From Frankiaceae bacterium (GTDB lineage: Bacteria; Actinomycetota; Actinomycetes; Frankiales; Frankiaceae), in assembly GCA_030840885.1 (NCBI GenBank), contig JAVEDQ010000417.1, positions 1 through 12,432 on the forward strand: a stretch of 12,432 nt of DNA, in the 5' to 3' direction. Position numbers and translations under genes: made by a program. Positions 1 to 7,810 of the stretch are shown here, in pieces (position 1 is the stretch's first letter; each line of letters opens with the position of its first letter). The notes under the pieces are model-generated. The model searched no databases, was not told the DNA's origin, and saw nothing but the letters and a program-made list of their open reading frames with translations.

Positions 1-990
1 CCCGAGCGACGTCAGCAGCACATTGGCCCGGTTGATGCGCTCCAGCATCCGCTGGCTGCCCGTGCTGCGGAGCACGGCGTCGCACAGCGGACCCGAGAGG
101 GTCCGCAGAACCGATGTGCGCAGGAGGAAGCGACGGACCTCGTCGTCGGCCGGTGCCAGCACCTCCTCTTGGATGTACTCCGACACGAGTCGATCGTTGC
201 CGGTGAACCCGGTTACGGCGCTTCGCGGGTCGATGCGACCACGAAGGGACAGGACGGCCAGATACAGACTGGCCGGCCACCCTTCGGTGCGTCTGACGAG
301 TGCTGCCGCGCTGGTCACGTCGAGCGCTGTCCCGGCCGAACGAGCGAGCATCTGCGCCTCGTCGACCGTCATGACGAGGTCGCTCGCGCGGAGCTGCAGG
401 GCTTTCGGGTGCGTTCGGAGGCACTGGAGGGTGAGGTCGGGTTCCGTTCGCCCGCTCAGAACGAGCTGGGAGCCGGTGGCGACGTGCTCGACGAGGAACG
501 AGACGAGGTCCCAGACCGGACCCTTCAACACGTGGGTGTCGTCGAGCACCAGCACGAATGGCAGTGCCCGATGCGCCAGCGCCAGTCCCAGGCGCGGCAG
601 CGTGACCGTCCGGAAGAACTCCTGGTCGTCCAGCGGACCCGCGAAGAGGTTCGCGCCGAACCGGACGGAGCCGGAAAACGCCTGGGTCAGGTACATCAGG
701 AGGACGGCGGGGTCGTTATCGCCGGCGTCGAGGGAAACCCAGAGGAACGGCCGGTCGTCCTCCTGCGCCCACTGCCCGAGAACGGTCGTCTTGCCATAGC
801 CCGGCGGGGCGGTCAGGACGAGTAGCGGTCCGGTCGCACCTCGGAGCTGGTCGACCTGCCGGGAGCGCCGCACGAGCCCACTCGAGGCTGTCGGTTGCTC
901 CAGTTTCGCGGACAGCCGAGGCGACGCGACCCCCGCGGTCCCGTGCCACTCGTCCCCGCCGACCTGGTGCGGAATCTTCGGTGAGCCCAC
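1..990 (-). CDS. MalT-like ATP-dependent LuxR-family (LAL) transcriptional regulator, C-terminus beyond window
   Basis: The first 330 residues of a large signal-responsive STAND ATPase transcription factor are present; the leftward frame stays open to base 1. Visible features are a Walker A APPGYGKT at residues 61-68, a Walker B stretch FVLVLDDTH at 145-153, SGR at 179-181 where MalT-type proteins carry their sensor arginine, and the family signature RTEGWPASLYLA at 234-245. Family members are about 900 residues, with a helical sensor region and a C-terminal LuxR helix-turn-helix; both lie outside the window, so the DNA-binding domain is inferred. The GTG start at 990 is chosen because AGGAGG lies 8-9 bases upstream. 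The gene follows the glutamate decarboxylase by 48 bases on the same strand and is probably cotranscribed with it. It is a clear paralogue of the regulator at the right end, with a collinear P-loop region and near-identical Walker B. Confidence 0.9.
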   Translation of the reverse strand, partial: MGSPKIPHQVGGDEWHGTAGVASPRLSAKLEQPTASSGLVRRSRQVDQLRGATGPLLVLTAPPGYGKTTVLGQWAQEDDRPFLWVSLDAGDNDPAVLLMYLTQAFSGSVRFGANLFAGPLDDQEFFRTVTLPRLGLALAHRALPFVLVLDDTHVLKGPVWDLVSFLVEHVATGSQLVLSGRTEPDLTLQCLRTHPKALQLRASDLVMTVDEAQMLARSAGTALDVTSAAALVRRTEGWPASLYLAVLSLRGRIDPRSAVTGFTGNDRLVSEYIQEEVLAPADDEVRRFLLRTSVLRTLSGPLCDAVLRSTGSQRMLERINRANVLLTSLG

Positions 991-1038
991 GAGCGCTTCC
1001 TCCTCCGCTGGGGTCGGTGGGACGAGGCCGGGTGCGGC

Positions 1039-2463
1039 TCAGCCGGCTTTGCGCCCCTTGGCACCGGCGTGGTCGAAGCTGGCGTCCGCCGGCCCCCGCG
1101 CCGGCGACGACTGCTGCTGCAGCCGTGGCAGCACGTGCCGGACGTCGTCGAGGAGGAGATCGGCGAGTTCTCGCCCGAAGCCGTTGCGGACGACGATGCG
1201 GAGTGCCGCGAGGTCCTCGCGGTTCGCCGGGAAAGTGTAGGCGGGCACCTGCCAGCCTCGCTCCCGGAGCAGGGCCGAGAGGTCGAAGACGCTGAAGCTG
1301 TCCACGTCGTCCGCCGTGGTGAACGCGAAGACCGGCAATTCGTCACCTCGTGTCAGCAGCCGGAACGGCCCCATCTGCTCGAGCGCGTCCGACAGGTACG
1401 TCGCCACGTCCCGGCACTCCTGCTGCACCCGCCGGAAGCCCTCGAACCCGAGTCGGAGGAAGGTGTAGTACTGCGCGATCACCTGCCCGCCTGGGCGCGA
1501 GAAGTTCAGCGCCAACGTCGGCATGTCGCCGCCGAGGTAGTTCACCTTGAAGACGAGTTCCTCGGGCAGCGCGTCCGCATCCCGCCAGACCACCCAGCCG
1601 ACGCCCGGGTAGACGAGCCCGTACTTGTGCCCGGAGGTGTTGTTGGACGCCACCCGCGGCAACCGGAAATCCCAAACCAGGTCGGGGTCGAGGACCGGGG
1701 CGATCATCCCGCCGGAGGCGCCGTCGACGTGGATCGGCACGTCGAGGCCGGTGCGCGTCTGGAGGTCGTCGAGCGCGTCGGCGATCTCGGAGATCGGCTC
1801 GTAGCTGCCGTCGAACGTCGACCCGAGGATGCCGACGACGCCGATGGTGTTCTCGTCGCAGAGCCGGGCCGCGGAGTCGGCGTCGAGGTGGAAGCGTTCG
1901 CCGTCCATGGGGGCGAACCGCGGCTCCACCTCGAAGTAGTTGCAGAACTTGTCCCAGCAGACCTGCACGTTGATGCCCATGACCAGGTTCGGGCGCTCGG
2001 TGCTCTCACCGGCGGCCTTGCGCCGGTGCTGCCAGCGCCGCTTGAGCGCCAGTCCGGCGAACATGGCCGCCTCGCTGGAACCGATGGTCGAGCAGCCGAG
2101 ACCGGGGTCGTCCCCGCGGACGTTCCACAGCCGGGCGAGCATGTTGACGCAGCGCATCTCCAGCTCCGCGGTCTGCGGGTACTCGTCCTTGTCGATCATG
2201 TTCTTGTCGAGGCTCTCGGCCATGAGCTGACCTGCCTGGGGCTCCATCCACGTGGTGACGAACGTGGCGAGGTTCAGCCGCGCGTTGCCATCCAGCATGA
2301 GGTGGTCGTGAACCATCTGATAAGCGGTGTCGGGGAGCATCGAGTCCGCCGGGAGCCGATGCTTGGGCACATCGACGCGCTCACCGTTCCGGCTGAACAT
2401 CGGACTGATCGACAGCCGTGCGTCCGGACGTTCCGCTTCCGCCACGTGGGTGTGCAGCGCCAT
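1039..2463 (-). CDS. gadB: glutamate decarboxylase (PLP-dependent, GadB-like)
   Basis: It converts L-glutamate plus a proton to GABA and CO2 in the cytoplasm, the reaction of glutamate-dependent acid resistance and the GABA shunt. The 474-residue product matches the family length (E. coli GadB 466). The N-terminal region DTAYQMVHDHLMLDGNARLN (45-64) and the substrate/cofactor loop CSTIGSSEAAM (124-134) are present. The cofactor-binding aspartate is D247 in HVDGASGG, and the Schiff-base lysine is K280 in SGHKYGLVYPGVGW. The C-terminus contains ASFDH (461-465), reminiscent of the SFKHT tail of E. coli GadB whose His465 closes the active site at neutral pH. The start is the ATG at 2463, with AGGAGG five bases upstream; the frame is open 42 codons further, but that extension has no ribosome site. 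It is first in a leftward unit ahead of the MalT-like regulator. An exact copy of the shared palindrome lies 116 bases upstream. No glutamate/GABA antiporter (GadC) is in the window. Confidence 0.95.
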   Translation of the reverse strand: MALHTHVAEAERPDARLSISPMFSRNGERVDVPKHRLPADSMLPDTAYQMVHDHLMLDGNARLNLATFVTTWMEPQAGQLMAESLDKNMIDKDEYPQTAELEMRCVNMLARLWNVRGDDPGLGCSTIGSSEAAMFAGLALKRRWQHRRKAAGESTERPNLVMGINVQVCWDKFCNYFEVEPRFAPMDGERFHLDADSAARLCDENTIGVVGILGSTFDGSYEPISEIADALDDLQTRTGLDVPIHVDGASGGMIAPVLDPDLVWDFRLPRVASNNTSGHKYGLVYPGVGWVVWRDADALPEELVFKVNYLGGDMPTLALNFSRPGGQVIAQYYTFLRLGFEGFRRVQQECRDVATYLSDALEQMGPFRLLTRGDELPVFAFTTADDVDSFSVFDLSALLRERGWQVPAYTFPANREDLAALRIVVRNGFGRELADLLLDDVRHVLPRLQQQSSPARGPADASFDHAGAKGRKAG

Positions 2464-2579
2464 GTGATCCTCCTGCAAGGTGGCCGTTTCGGGATGGTGC
2501 ATTCGTCGCGGCCGACTGCTCCGCGTCCGGCCGGGACCGGGTGCGGGCTCAGCGTGCGTGCAGCGGGATCGGAACGGCA

Positions 2580-2596
2580 TCACCCGCACGGGATGA
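2580..2596 (-). promoter_or_regulatory. shared palindrome, copy 1 (gadB / small membrane gene divergent region)
   Basis: On the minus strand this reads TCATCCCGTGCGGGTGA, an exact match to TCATCC-N5-GGGTGA. The symmetry extends outward to GCATCA (2577-2582) and TGATGC (2594-2599), making it the most complete dyad of the set. It sits in the 211-base divergent gap, 116 bases before the gadB start and 78 bases before the ATG at 2675, so it could act on both. A function as a regulator binding site is inferred from recurrence and position; the sequence could also form a hairpin in a gadB leader transcript. Confidence 0.65.
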
Positions 2597-2674
2597 TGCG
2601 ACCACCCTCGGCTCGACGGAGGGTCATTGCGATCCGGTGACCTCTGCTCCGGAATGCCGACGAAAGGCTCCTCG

Positions 2675-3034
2675 ATGGCCGCGCCCCGAACCGTTCCCCG
2701 TCAGGCTGCCGGCCCTCCCGCCGCGCCTGATCCCTCGACCACCAAGCCCTCGGTCGCCACCGATCCCGCGGTCGCCCCGGACGTGCCGGTCGGTCCGGCC
2801 AATCTGCGCTCCACCTTCGTCGCCCTGAATCCGCTCCACCTGGCCCGCAAGATCGTTCCCACTCGGAGCACGCCCGTCGAACACCTGGCCTTCTACGCGA
2901 CCATCGCGGTGCTGGCCGTCGCGGAAGTGATCGAGCCGCCGCTCGCCGCACTCATCGTCGTGGGCCACCGCTTGCACTCGTCGCACAGTGAGTTGCTGCG
3001 CGAGATCGGCTCGGGCGTCGACGAAGTCACCTGA
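2675..3034 (+). CDS. small membrane protein of unknown function
   Basis: I do not recognise the family with certainty. The 119-residue product has a proline/alanine-rich, probably disordered N-terminus (10-42). An amphipathic stretch around NPLHLARKIVPTRSTPVEH (52-70) leads into one hydrophobic segment or tight hairpin at 71-97 broken by E84, E87 and PP88-89, and the tail is polar. Small single-pass proteins near large P-type ATPases occur in actinobacteria, so a helper or regulator of the convergent ATPase is possible but unproven. The ATG at 2675 has AAAGG 7 bases upstream. An in-frame TTG at 2627, with GGAGGG three bases before it, would add 16 residues and cannot be excluded. The gene diverges from gadB across the strongest palindrome copy and ends 21 bases from the convergent ATPase stop. 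Confidence 0.7.
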   Translation: MAAPRTVPRQAAGPPAAPDPSTTKPSVATDPAVAPDVPVGPANLRSTFVALNPLHLARKIVPTRSTPVEHLAFYATIAVLAVAEVIEPPLAALIVVGHRLHSSHSELLREIGSGVDEVT

Positions 3035-3035
3035 G

Positions 3036-3051
3036 AGCTGCACCACCAGCT
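3036..3051. terminator. possible short hairpin between convergent genes
   Basis: AGCTG and CAGCT are separated by six bases in the 21-base gap between the two convergent stop codons. A five-pair stem without a T-tract is weak; it is listed because it is the only structure available between these genes on either strand. Confidence 0.2.
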
Positions 3052-3055
3052 GCCG

Positions 3056-6000
3056 TCACGGCTGGGGCGCCAGCATCGAGCGGTCGGAGCGCGGCACCGA
3101 CCTTTCCGGCCCCGGTCGGACCCATGCGGCCACGTCGACGACCGACACCGTCGCGATCCGCTCGGCCAACCGGGGAAACGCGCGCGGCACCAGAGCCGAG
3201 GCGACCGTGGCCCCGGCCGCGCTACCGGCCACCGTCGTCCAGGCAATCGGGCCAAGAGGCACGCAGCCGAAGAACCGGCTGACCCCCGGCGTCTGCACGA
3301 TCGCGACGAGGGCTGCCCCGGTGGCCAGCACCGTCACCCAGACCAGCGGACTACGCCCGCCGACGAGCAGTGTCTGGCCGAGTTGGGTTCCCACGAGGGC
3401 CACCAGGCCCATCGTGCTGGCACGCCGTGGCCTCCCACTGGTTCGGCCCACCAACCACGCACCAGCGCCGCCCGCCGCCGTTGCCGCGCCGCGAAGCGCG
3501 ATGCCGGCCTGCAGCCCGCGCCCCAGTTCCGGCGGCGGGATGGCCGCCAGGGCCCGGCCGGCGTCGGCGACCCGCGTCCGGATGTCGAGGATCTCGTCAC
3601 CGGGGCGGTCGAGGCGACCGGTTCTCGCCGGCGCCAGGGCGACCGCCATTGCCGGCAGCATGTCGGTGAGGAGATTGACGAGCAGGAACTGCCGCGTTCC
3701 GAGGGGCGCCCGTCCGGAGAGTGCGGAGCCCAGCAGGGTGAACACGACCTCGCCCGCATTTCCGCCGACGAGGATCGCGACAGCGTCCCGAACCCGCTCC
3801 CACATGGCGCGGGCCTCCACCAGCGCTTCGAGCAGCAGCACCATGTCCGGCGAGGTGAGCACGAGATCCGCCGCATTGCGGGCGGCCGTCGACCCGTGCG
3901 TCGCGATGCCGATGCCGACGTCCGCCAGCCGGATCGCTGCCGCGTCGTTGCTGCCGTCCCCGGTCATCGCCACCACCCGGCCGACCGACTGCAGGGCGGC
4001 GACGATGCGTACCTTCTGCTCCGGGCTCGTCCGCGCGAACACCCGCGCCTGCAGGATCAGCTCCTTCGCGGCCGCTCCTTGGACGGCGTCGAGCTGGGAA
4101 CCCGTCACCACGTCGGTCCCCCCGCCGCCGTCCGAGCAGATGCCGAGTTGGCGGGCGACCGCCCGCGCCGTCACGGGATGGTCGCCGGTGATCATCCTGG
4201 TGCTGATGCCGTTGGCATTCAGTTCGGAGATGACCGGGAGGGCCTCGGGACGCGGGGTGTCGGCCAGCGCGATGAAACCCATCAGCGTCAGATGGACAAC
4301 GGCCGCTTCGACATCCCCGGGCACCTCCGCGAGGTCGCGTCGCGCCACCGCCAGGACGCGCAACCCGCGGGCCGCCAGCCGGTCAACGACGGCCTCTGCC
4401 GCCTTCCGGTCCGCGACCGGGAACGGCTGCACACGACGTCCGCCGGAGCCGTCTGCCGACATCGTCCGCAGGATGCCGTCGCACCGCGTCAGCAGCACCT
4501 CCGGCGCGCCCTTGACGACGATGCGAAGCCGGCGGCGGGTGTGCCCGAGCGTCGCGGCGTAGCCCCGGTTGCTCTCGAAGGGAACCTCCTCGACCGGGTC
4601 CCAGACGTGTGCCGCCTGTTGCCCGAGGAGTGCCTCCGCCGAGCCGAGGATCGCCCGGTCGGTGGCATGTACCGGTGGGGCCTGGCCCGGTTGTTCGCAG
4701 GCTCGGGCGGCCGCGCGGAGGAGTCGCCGCGCGTCCGGCGAACCCTGGGCGGCACCAGGTGTCCACTCGTCGTCGAGGTCGGCCAAGTGGACGAGGTCGA
4801 GCCGACCGAGCGTGAGCGTGCCGGTCTTGTCGAAGCACATCGTGTCGACCCGACCCAGCGCCTCGACCGTTCGGGAGGACCTGACCAGGACACCTCGGCG
4901 TGAAAGTCGCCGGGTCGCAGCGAGCTGCGCGACGGTCGCGACGAGCGGCAGCCCCTCGGGCACGGCGGCCACCGCGACAGCCACGCCGTCCGCAACGGCG
5001 GCCCGCAGTCGCTGTCCGCGCAGCATGCCGAGCAGCGTCACCCCGGCCCCGCCTGCCAGCGTCAGCGGCAGCGCCTTGTCGGTCAAGGCGGTCAACTGGT
5101 TCTGGACCCCCGCCGACGCCGGCGGTCCGGCTACCGCGGCGACCGCCCGTCCCGACTGGGTGACCTCGCCCGTGGCCACGACCACCGCGCGCCCCCGCCC
5201 CGCCGTGATCGTGCTGCCCTCGAAGACCATGCAGGCTCTTTCCCCGAGCTCTGCCCCCGGAGTGGCCGTGACCTGCTTGGCGACCGCGACGGACTCCCCC
5301 GTCAACCCGGACTCGTCCACCTCGAGTTCGTCGACGTCGAGCAGCCGGACATCCGCGGCGACGACATCACCGCTCTGCAGGCCCACCACGTCCCCGGCGC
5401 GAAGGCTCTCGGCGGGTACGAGTTCGACCTCGTCCTCGGCCGTCGGCGAGTACCCGATGGTCCGAGCCGCCGGTCCGCTCAGCCGACGTGCACGGAGACC
5501 TTCACCCAGGAGCAGGTCACGTATCGCACGATCCGCCCGCTGGTGTTGCAGCCCCGAGACCAGGGCATTCACGCCCATCACGGAACCGACGAGGACGGCG
5601 TCCATCGGAGAGCCGAGTACAGCGGATGCTGCAGCGCCGAGCGACAACACCGGAGTCAGCGGGTCGTCGAGTTCCTGGCGCACGTGGCGCGCGAGGTCCA
5701 TCCCGACGGCGACGCCCGGGGCCAGGTGCTGCCACAACCGGCGACCAGGCGCCGGAGCGGCGTCGAGGTACCCGCGGGCCGGGCGACCTCGCTCGTCCGG
5801 CATGACGGGCAGCCTCTCGAGCACCTCCTCCGCGTCGAGGGCGTGCCACGGCACCAACCGAACGGGATCGGCCGACGGTCGACGGCCCGCCCGCCGGGCC
5901 GCCCACGCGCCGCTCCCGAGCCCGACCAGCGCTGCCGCGGCAACCGGGCTCCCGGCCCGTAGCCGCGCCCCGGGACGAGGACCTGCCACGAGGAGCAGGC

Positions 6001-7810
6001 CGCCGAGGATGCTCGCCGACAGGGCGAGGCGTCGGCCGCGCTCACTGACCTCGCGGGCCTGCCGGGTGGCGGCCAGCAGCGTCTCGACGTCCTCGAGCCC
6101 GTGGGTGAGCAGGTCCGCCGTCCACGGCACCTCCGAGGGTGCGGCGACCCCGATGGCGACGTCCGCCGCCGCGAGCGCGGCGGCTGCGGAGCGGCTGACG
6201 ACGGCGACGACGTGTCCGCTGACCTGGAGCCGGCGCAGCACGGCCTCCAGCGACTCGGCCGCCGGAACCAGTTCGTCGGCCCGCACGTGGACTTCCGTCG
6301 TGCTGGCATCGGCAGCGAGCACCACGCGCAGGCCGGCGCGCCGCGCCGTGGCGAGCAGGGAGTCGGCTCGAGGATCGAGTTCGGCGCCGGTCAGCACCCG
6401 CCCGACGGGACGGGAGTCCTCGAGAAGCGTGAACCACGTCGGCCCATCGGTGGAAGTCGGGTGCTGCGGGGACTCGGTCTGCAGTCGGAGCGACCCCTGC
6501 GCCGCACCGGCGGTCCGGCCGGCTGCGGTCTCCCGGAGCAGGAGGCTCGCCTGGCTCCACACCTTTCGGAGCGACCAGCCTTCGGCGACGGGCACCGCCT
6601 CCAGCACGAGGGTTCCTGTCCCCCGCAGGGCCGCTCCGTCGACGAGCACGACGTCCACCCGGTCCAGCCGCCGCCACACGGCGCGATCGAGCGGCAGGAC
6701 CCCCCGGCGGGCGAGCAGCGTCGACAACGTGCCGGCGAACCCCTCTCGGCTGACCCGAGCCGCTCTGGGCACACCGACCAACAGCGCGTCGGCGGCGCCG
6801 GACAGCCCACGGCCTCCCGCTACCGACGCCGCCGCCGCCAGCAGCGCCCCGGAGGCCGCCTCGTCGGCCGTTCGCTCGAGGGGGCCGGGCGGCAATGGAC
6901 GGGGACGAGCCTGAACCTCGACGGCAGGCACCACGGCCGGGCCTTCGACGCCATGCAACTGATCGGACCAGGCGTCGAAAGCCCGCCGGCGGGTCTCGGC
7001 CTCGGAGAGCAGGGCAGCCCGTTGACCGACCTCCGCCAATAACCCAGGAGCATCCCGGGTGACCAGCTGGGCTGACGCCGCGGCCAGCGTCAACAGCAGG
7101 TCGGCGCGGCTGGTGCCGAGACGGGCCTCGAGCAGCCGACGGACGCGGGGCTGGGCATCGGCGAGGGCTACGGCGGCATTGAGCAATCTCGGTGGGCCGG
7201 GTACCCGCACCACGGCGCCGGCGGTGGCCAGGCACAGTGCGGCAGCGGTCGATGCCAGTGACACACCGGCCGTCAGCACCGGTTCGCGGTCGCTGGGATG
7301 GTCACCGTGCCGCGACCACGGCACGTCGGCCGTACCGGCCGCCCACTCCGCCTCGGCGACGATCCGGGCGATGTCCTCCGCCGTGACACGGTCGGGATCC
7401 AAGCGCACCGTGAGGCGTCCCCAGACACAATTGACGGAATGCTGCAGAACCCCTGGAGTGCCACTCAGGCGGTTGTCGAGCAGCTCGGCGAGACGGGGAC
7501 CGGCGTCGGCGACGTGAAGACCGCGGATCTCGAGCGACAGCAGCTCTCCGGACTGCGATGCCCGCCGACGATGGCGGTCGCGGCGGGGGTCGATGAGCGT
7601 CACGACGTCGTCGACCACACCCGGGATCGCCTTGGACACCTGCGTGAGGGGTCGGACCAGGGGCTGCAGGACGAGTGCTCCGGCGGTGGTGACCGCTGCT
7701 CCGGTGACGGTGACGCCGGCGAGCGACGAGCAGGCACCGGCGACGAGCATCCGCGCGGCGGTCACGCCAACCCGACCCGCAGATCCTGCCCAACGATGCG
7801 GGCTCCTCAT
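3056..7810 (-). CDS. giant CtpH/CtpI-type cation-transporting P-type ATPase with a degenerate N-terminal ATPase half
   Basis: This is an ATP-driven cation pump of the plasma membrane, 1584 residues, close in size to mycobacterial CtpH/CtpI and about twice a normal P-type ATPase. The C-terminal half is complete: M1-M2 around 720-750, TGES at 837-840, PEGLP in M4 at 951-955, phosphorylation motif DKTGTLT with D994, nucleotide motif KGAPE 1100-1104, TGD 1208-1210, hinge GDGSND 1284-1289, then six more hydrophobic segments (about 1342-1542). Residues N1351/E1354 (M5) and N1379/T1382/D1383 (M6) match calcium ligands of SERCA-type P2 pumps, so calcium, manganese or a related cation is more likely than copper or zinc. 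The N-terminal half has an HMA-like fold without CxxC (about 91-160) and a catalytically dead ATPase copy (about 360-600). The ATG at 7810 overlaps the stop of the ClC gene as ATGA, suggesting translational coupling. The substrate is not determinable by reading. Confidence 0.92.
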   Translation of the reverse strand: MRSPHRWAGSAGRVGVTAARMLVAGACSSLAGVTVTGAAVTTAGALVLQPLVRPLTQVSKAIPGVVDDVVTLIDPRRDRHRRRASQSGELLSLEIRGLHVADAGPRLAELLDNRLSGTPGVLQHSVNCVWGRLTVRLDPDRVTAEDIARIVAEAEWAAGTADVPWSRHGDHPSDREPVLTAGVSLASTAAALCLATAGAVVRVPGPPRLLNAAVALADAQPRVRRLLEARLGTSRADLLLTLAAASAQLVTRDAPGLLAEVGQRAALLSEAETRRRAFDAWSDQLHGVEGPAVVPAVEVQARPRPLPPGPLERTADEAASGALLAAAASVAGGRGLSGAADALLVGVPRAARVSREGFAGTLSTLLARRGVLPLDRAVWRRLDRVDVVLVDGAALRGTGTLVLEAVPVAEGWSLRKVWSQASLLLRETAAGRTAGAAQGSLRLQTESPQHPTSTDGPTWFTLLEDSRPVGRVLTGAELDPRADSLLATARRAGLRVVLAADASTTEVHVRADELVPAAESLEAVLRRLQVSGHVVAVVSRSAAAALAAADVAIGVAAPSEVPWTADLLTHGLEDVETLLAATRQAREVSERGRRLALSASILGGLLLVAGPRPGARLRAGSPVAAAALVGLGSGAWAARRAGRRPSADPVRLVPWHALDAEEVLERLPVMPDERGRPARGYLDAAPAPGRRLWQHLAPGVAVGMDLARHVRQELDDPLTPVLSLGAAASAVLGSPMDAVLVGSVMGVNALVSGLQHQRADRAIRDLLLGEGLRARRLSGPAARTIGYSPTAEDEVELVPAESLRAGDVVGLQSGDVVAADVRLLDVDELEVDESGLTGESVAVAKQVTATPGAELGERACMVFEGSTITAGRGRAVVVATGEVTQSGRAVAAVAGPPASAGVQNQLTALTDKALPLTLAGGAGVTLLGMLRGQRLRAAVADGVAVAVAAVPEGLPLVATVAQLAATRRLSRRGVLVRSSRTVEALGRVDTMCFDKTGTLTLGRLDLVHLADLDDEWTPGAAQGSPDARRLLRAAARACEQPGQAPPVHATDRAILGSAEALLGQQAAHVWDPVEEVPFESNRGYAATLGHTRRRLRIVVKGAPEVLLTRCDGILRTMSADGSGGRRVQPFPVADRKAAEAVVDRLAARGLRVLAVARRDLAEVPGDVEAAVVHLTLMGFIALADTPRPEALPVISELNANGISTRMITGDHPVTARAVARQLGICSDGGGGTDVVTGSQLDAVQGAAAKELILQARVFARTSPEQKVRIVAALQSVGRVVAMTGDGSNDAAAIRLADVGIGIATHGSTAARNAADLVLTSPDMVLLLEALVEARAMWERVRDAVAILVGGNAGEVVFTLLGSALSGRAPLGTRQFLLVNLLTDMLPAMAVALAPARTGRLDRPGDEILDIRTRVADAGRALAAIPPPELGRGLQAGIALRGAATAAGGAGAWLVGRTSGRPRRASTMGLVALVGTQLGQTLLVGGRSPLVWVTVLATGAALVAIVQTPGVSRFFGCVPLGPIAWTTVAGSAAGATVASALVPRAFPRLAERIATVSVVDVAAWVRPGPERSVPRSDRSMLAPQP

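Noticed and set aside
23..825. Plus-strand frames opposite the left MalT-like regulator
   Set aside because: The minus-strand frame has Walker A, Walker B and the GWPA signature; the plus frames are featureless shadows.
2464..2589. 42-codon N-terminal extension of the decarboxylase
   Set aside because: It has no ribosome site and covers the palindrome; ATG 2463 has AGGAGG at ideal spacing and gives the family length.
1069..2640. 523-codon plus-strand frame opposite gadB
   Set aside because: It is the mirror frame of a clearly functional glutamate decarboxylase; it is rich in Arg/Val/Glu with no recognisable domain.
5148..5164. Palindrome-like CCGTCCCGACTGGGTGA inside the ATPase gene
   Set aside because: Two mismatches to the consensus; about this many are expected by chance in a high-GC window, and the bases are explained by coding sequence.
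4569..6914. 781-codon plus-strand open frame opposite the ATPase gene (and 2988-4562, 7915-9543 of similar kind)
   Set aside because: Composition is Arg/Ser/Ala-rich low complexity typical of antisense frames in high-GC genes, with no motif; the opposite strand carries an intact P-type ATPase or ClC gene.
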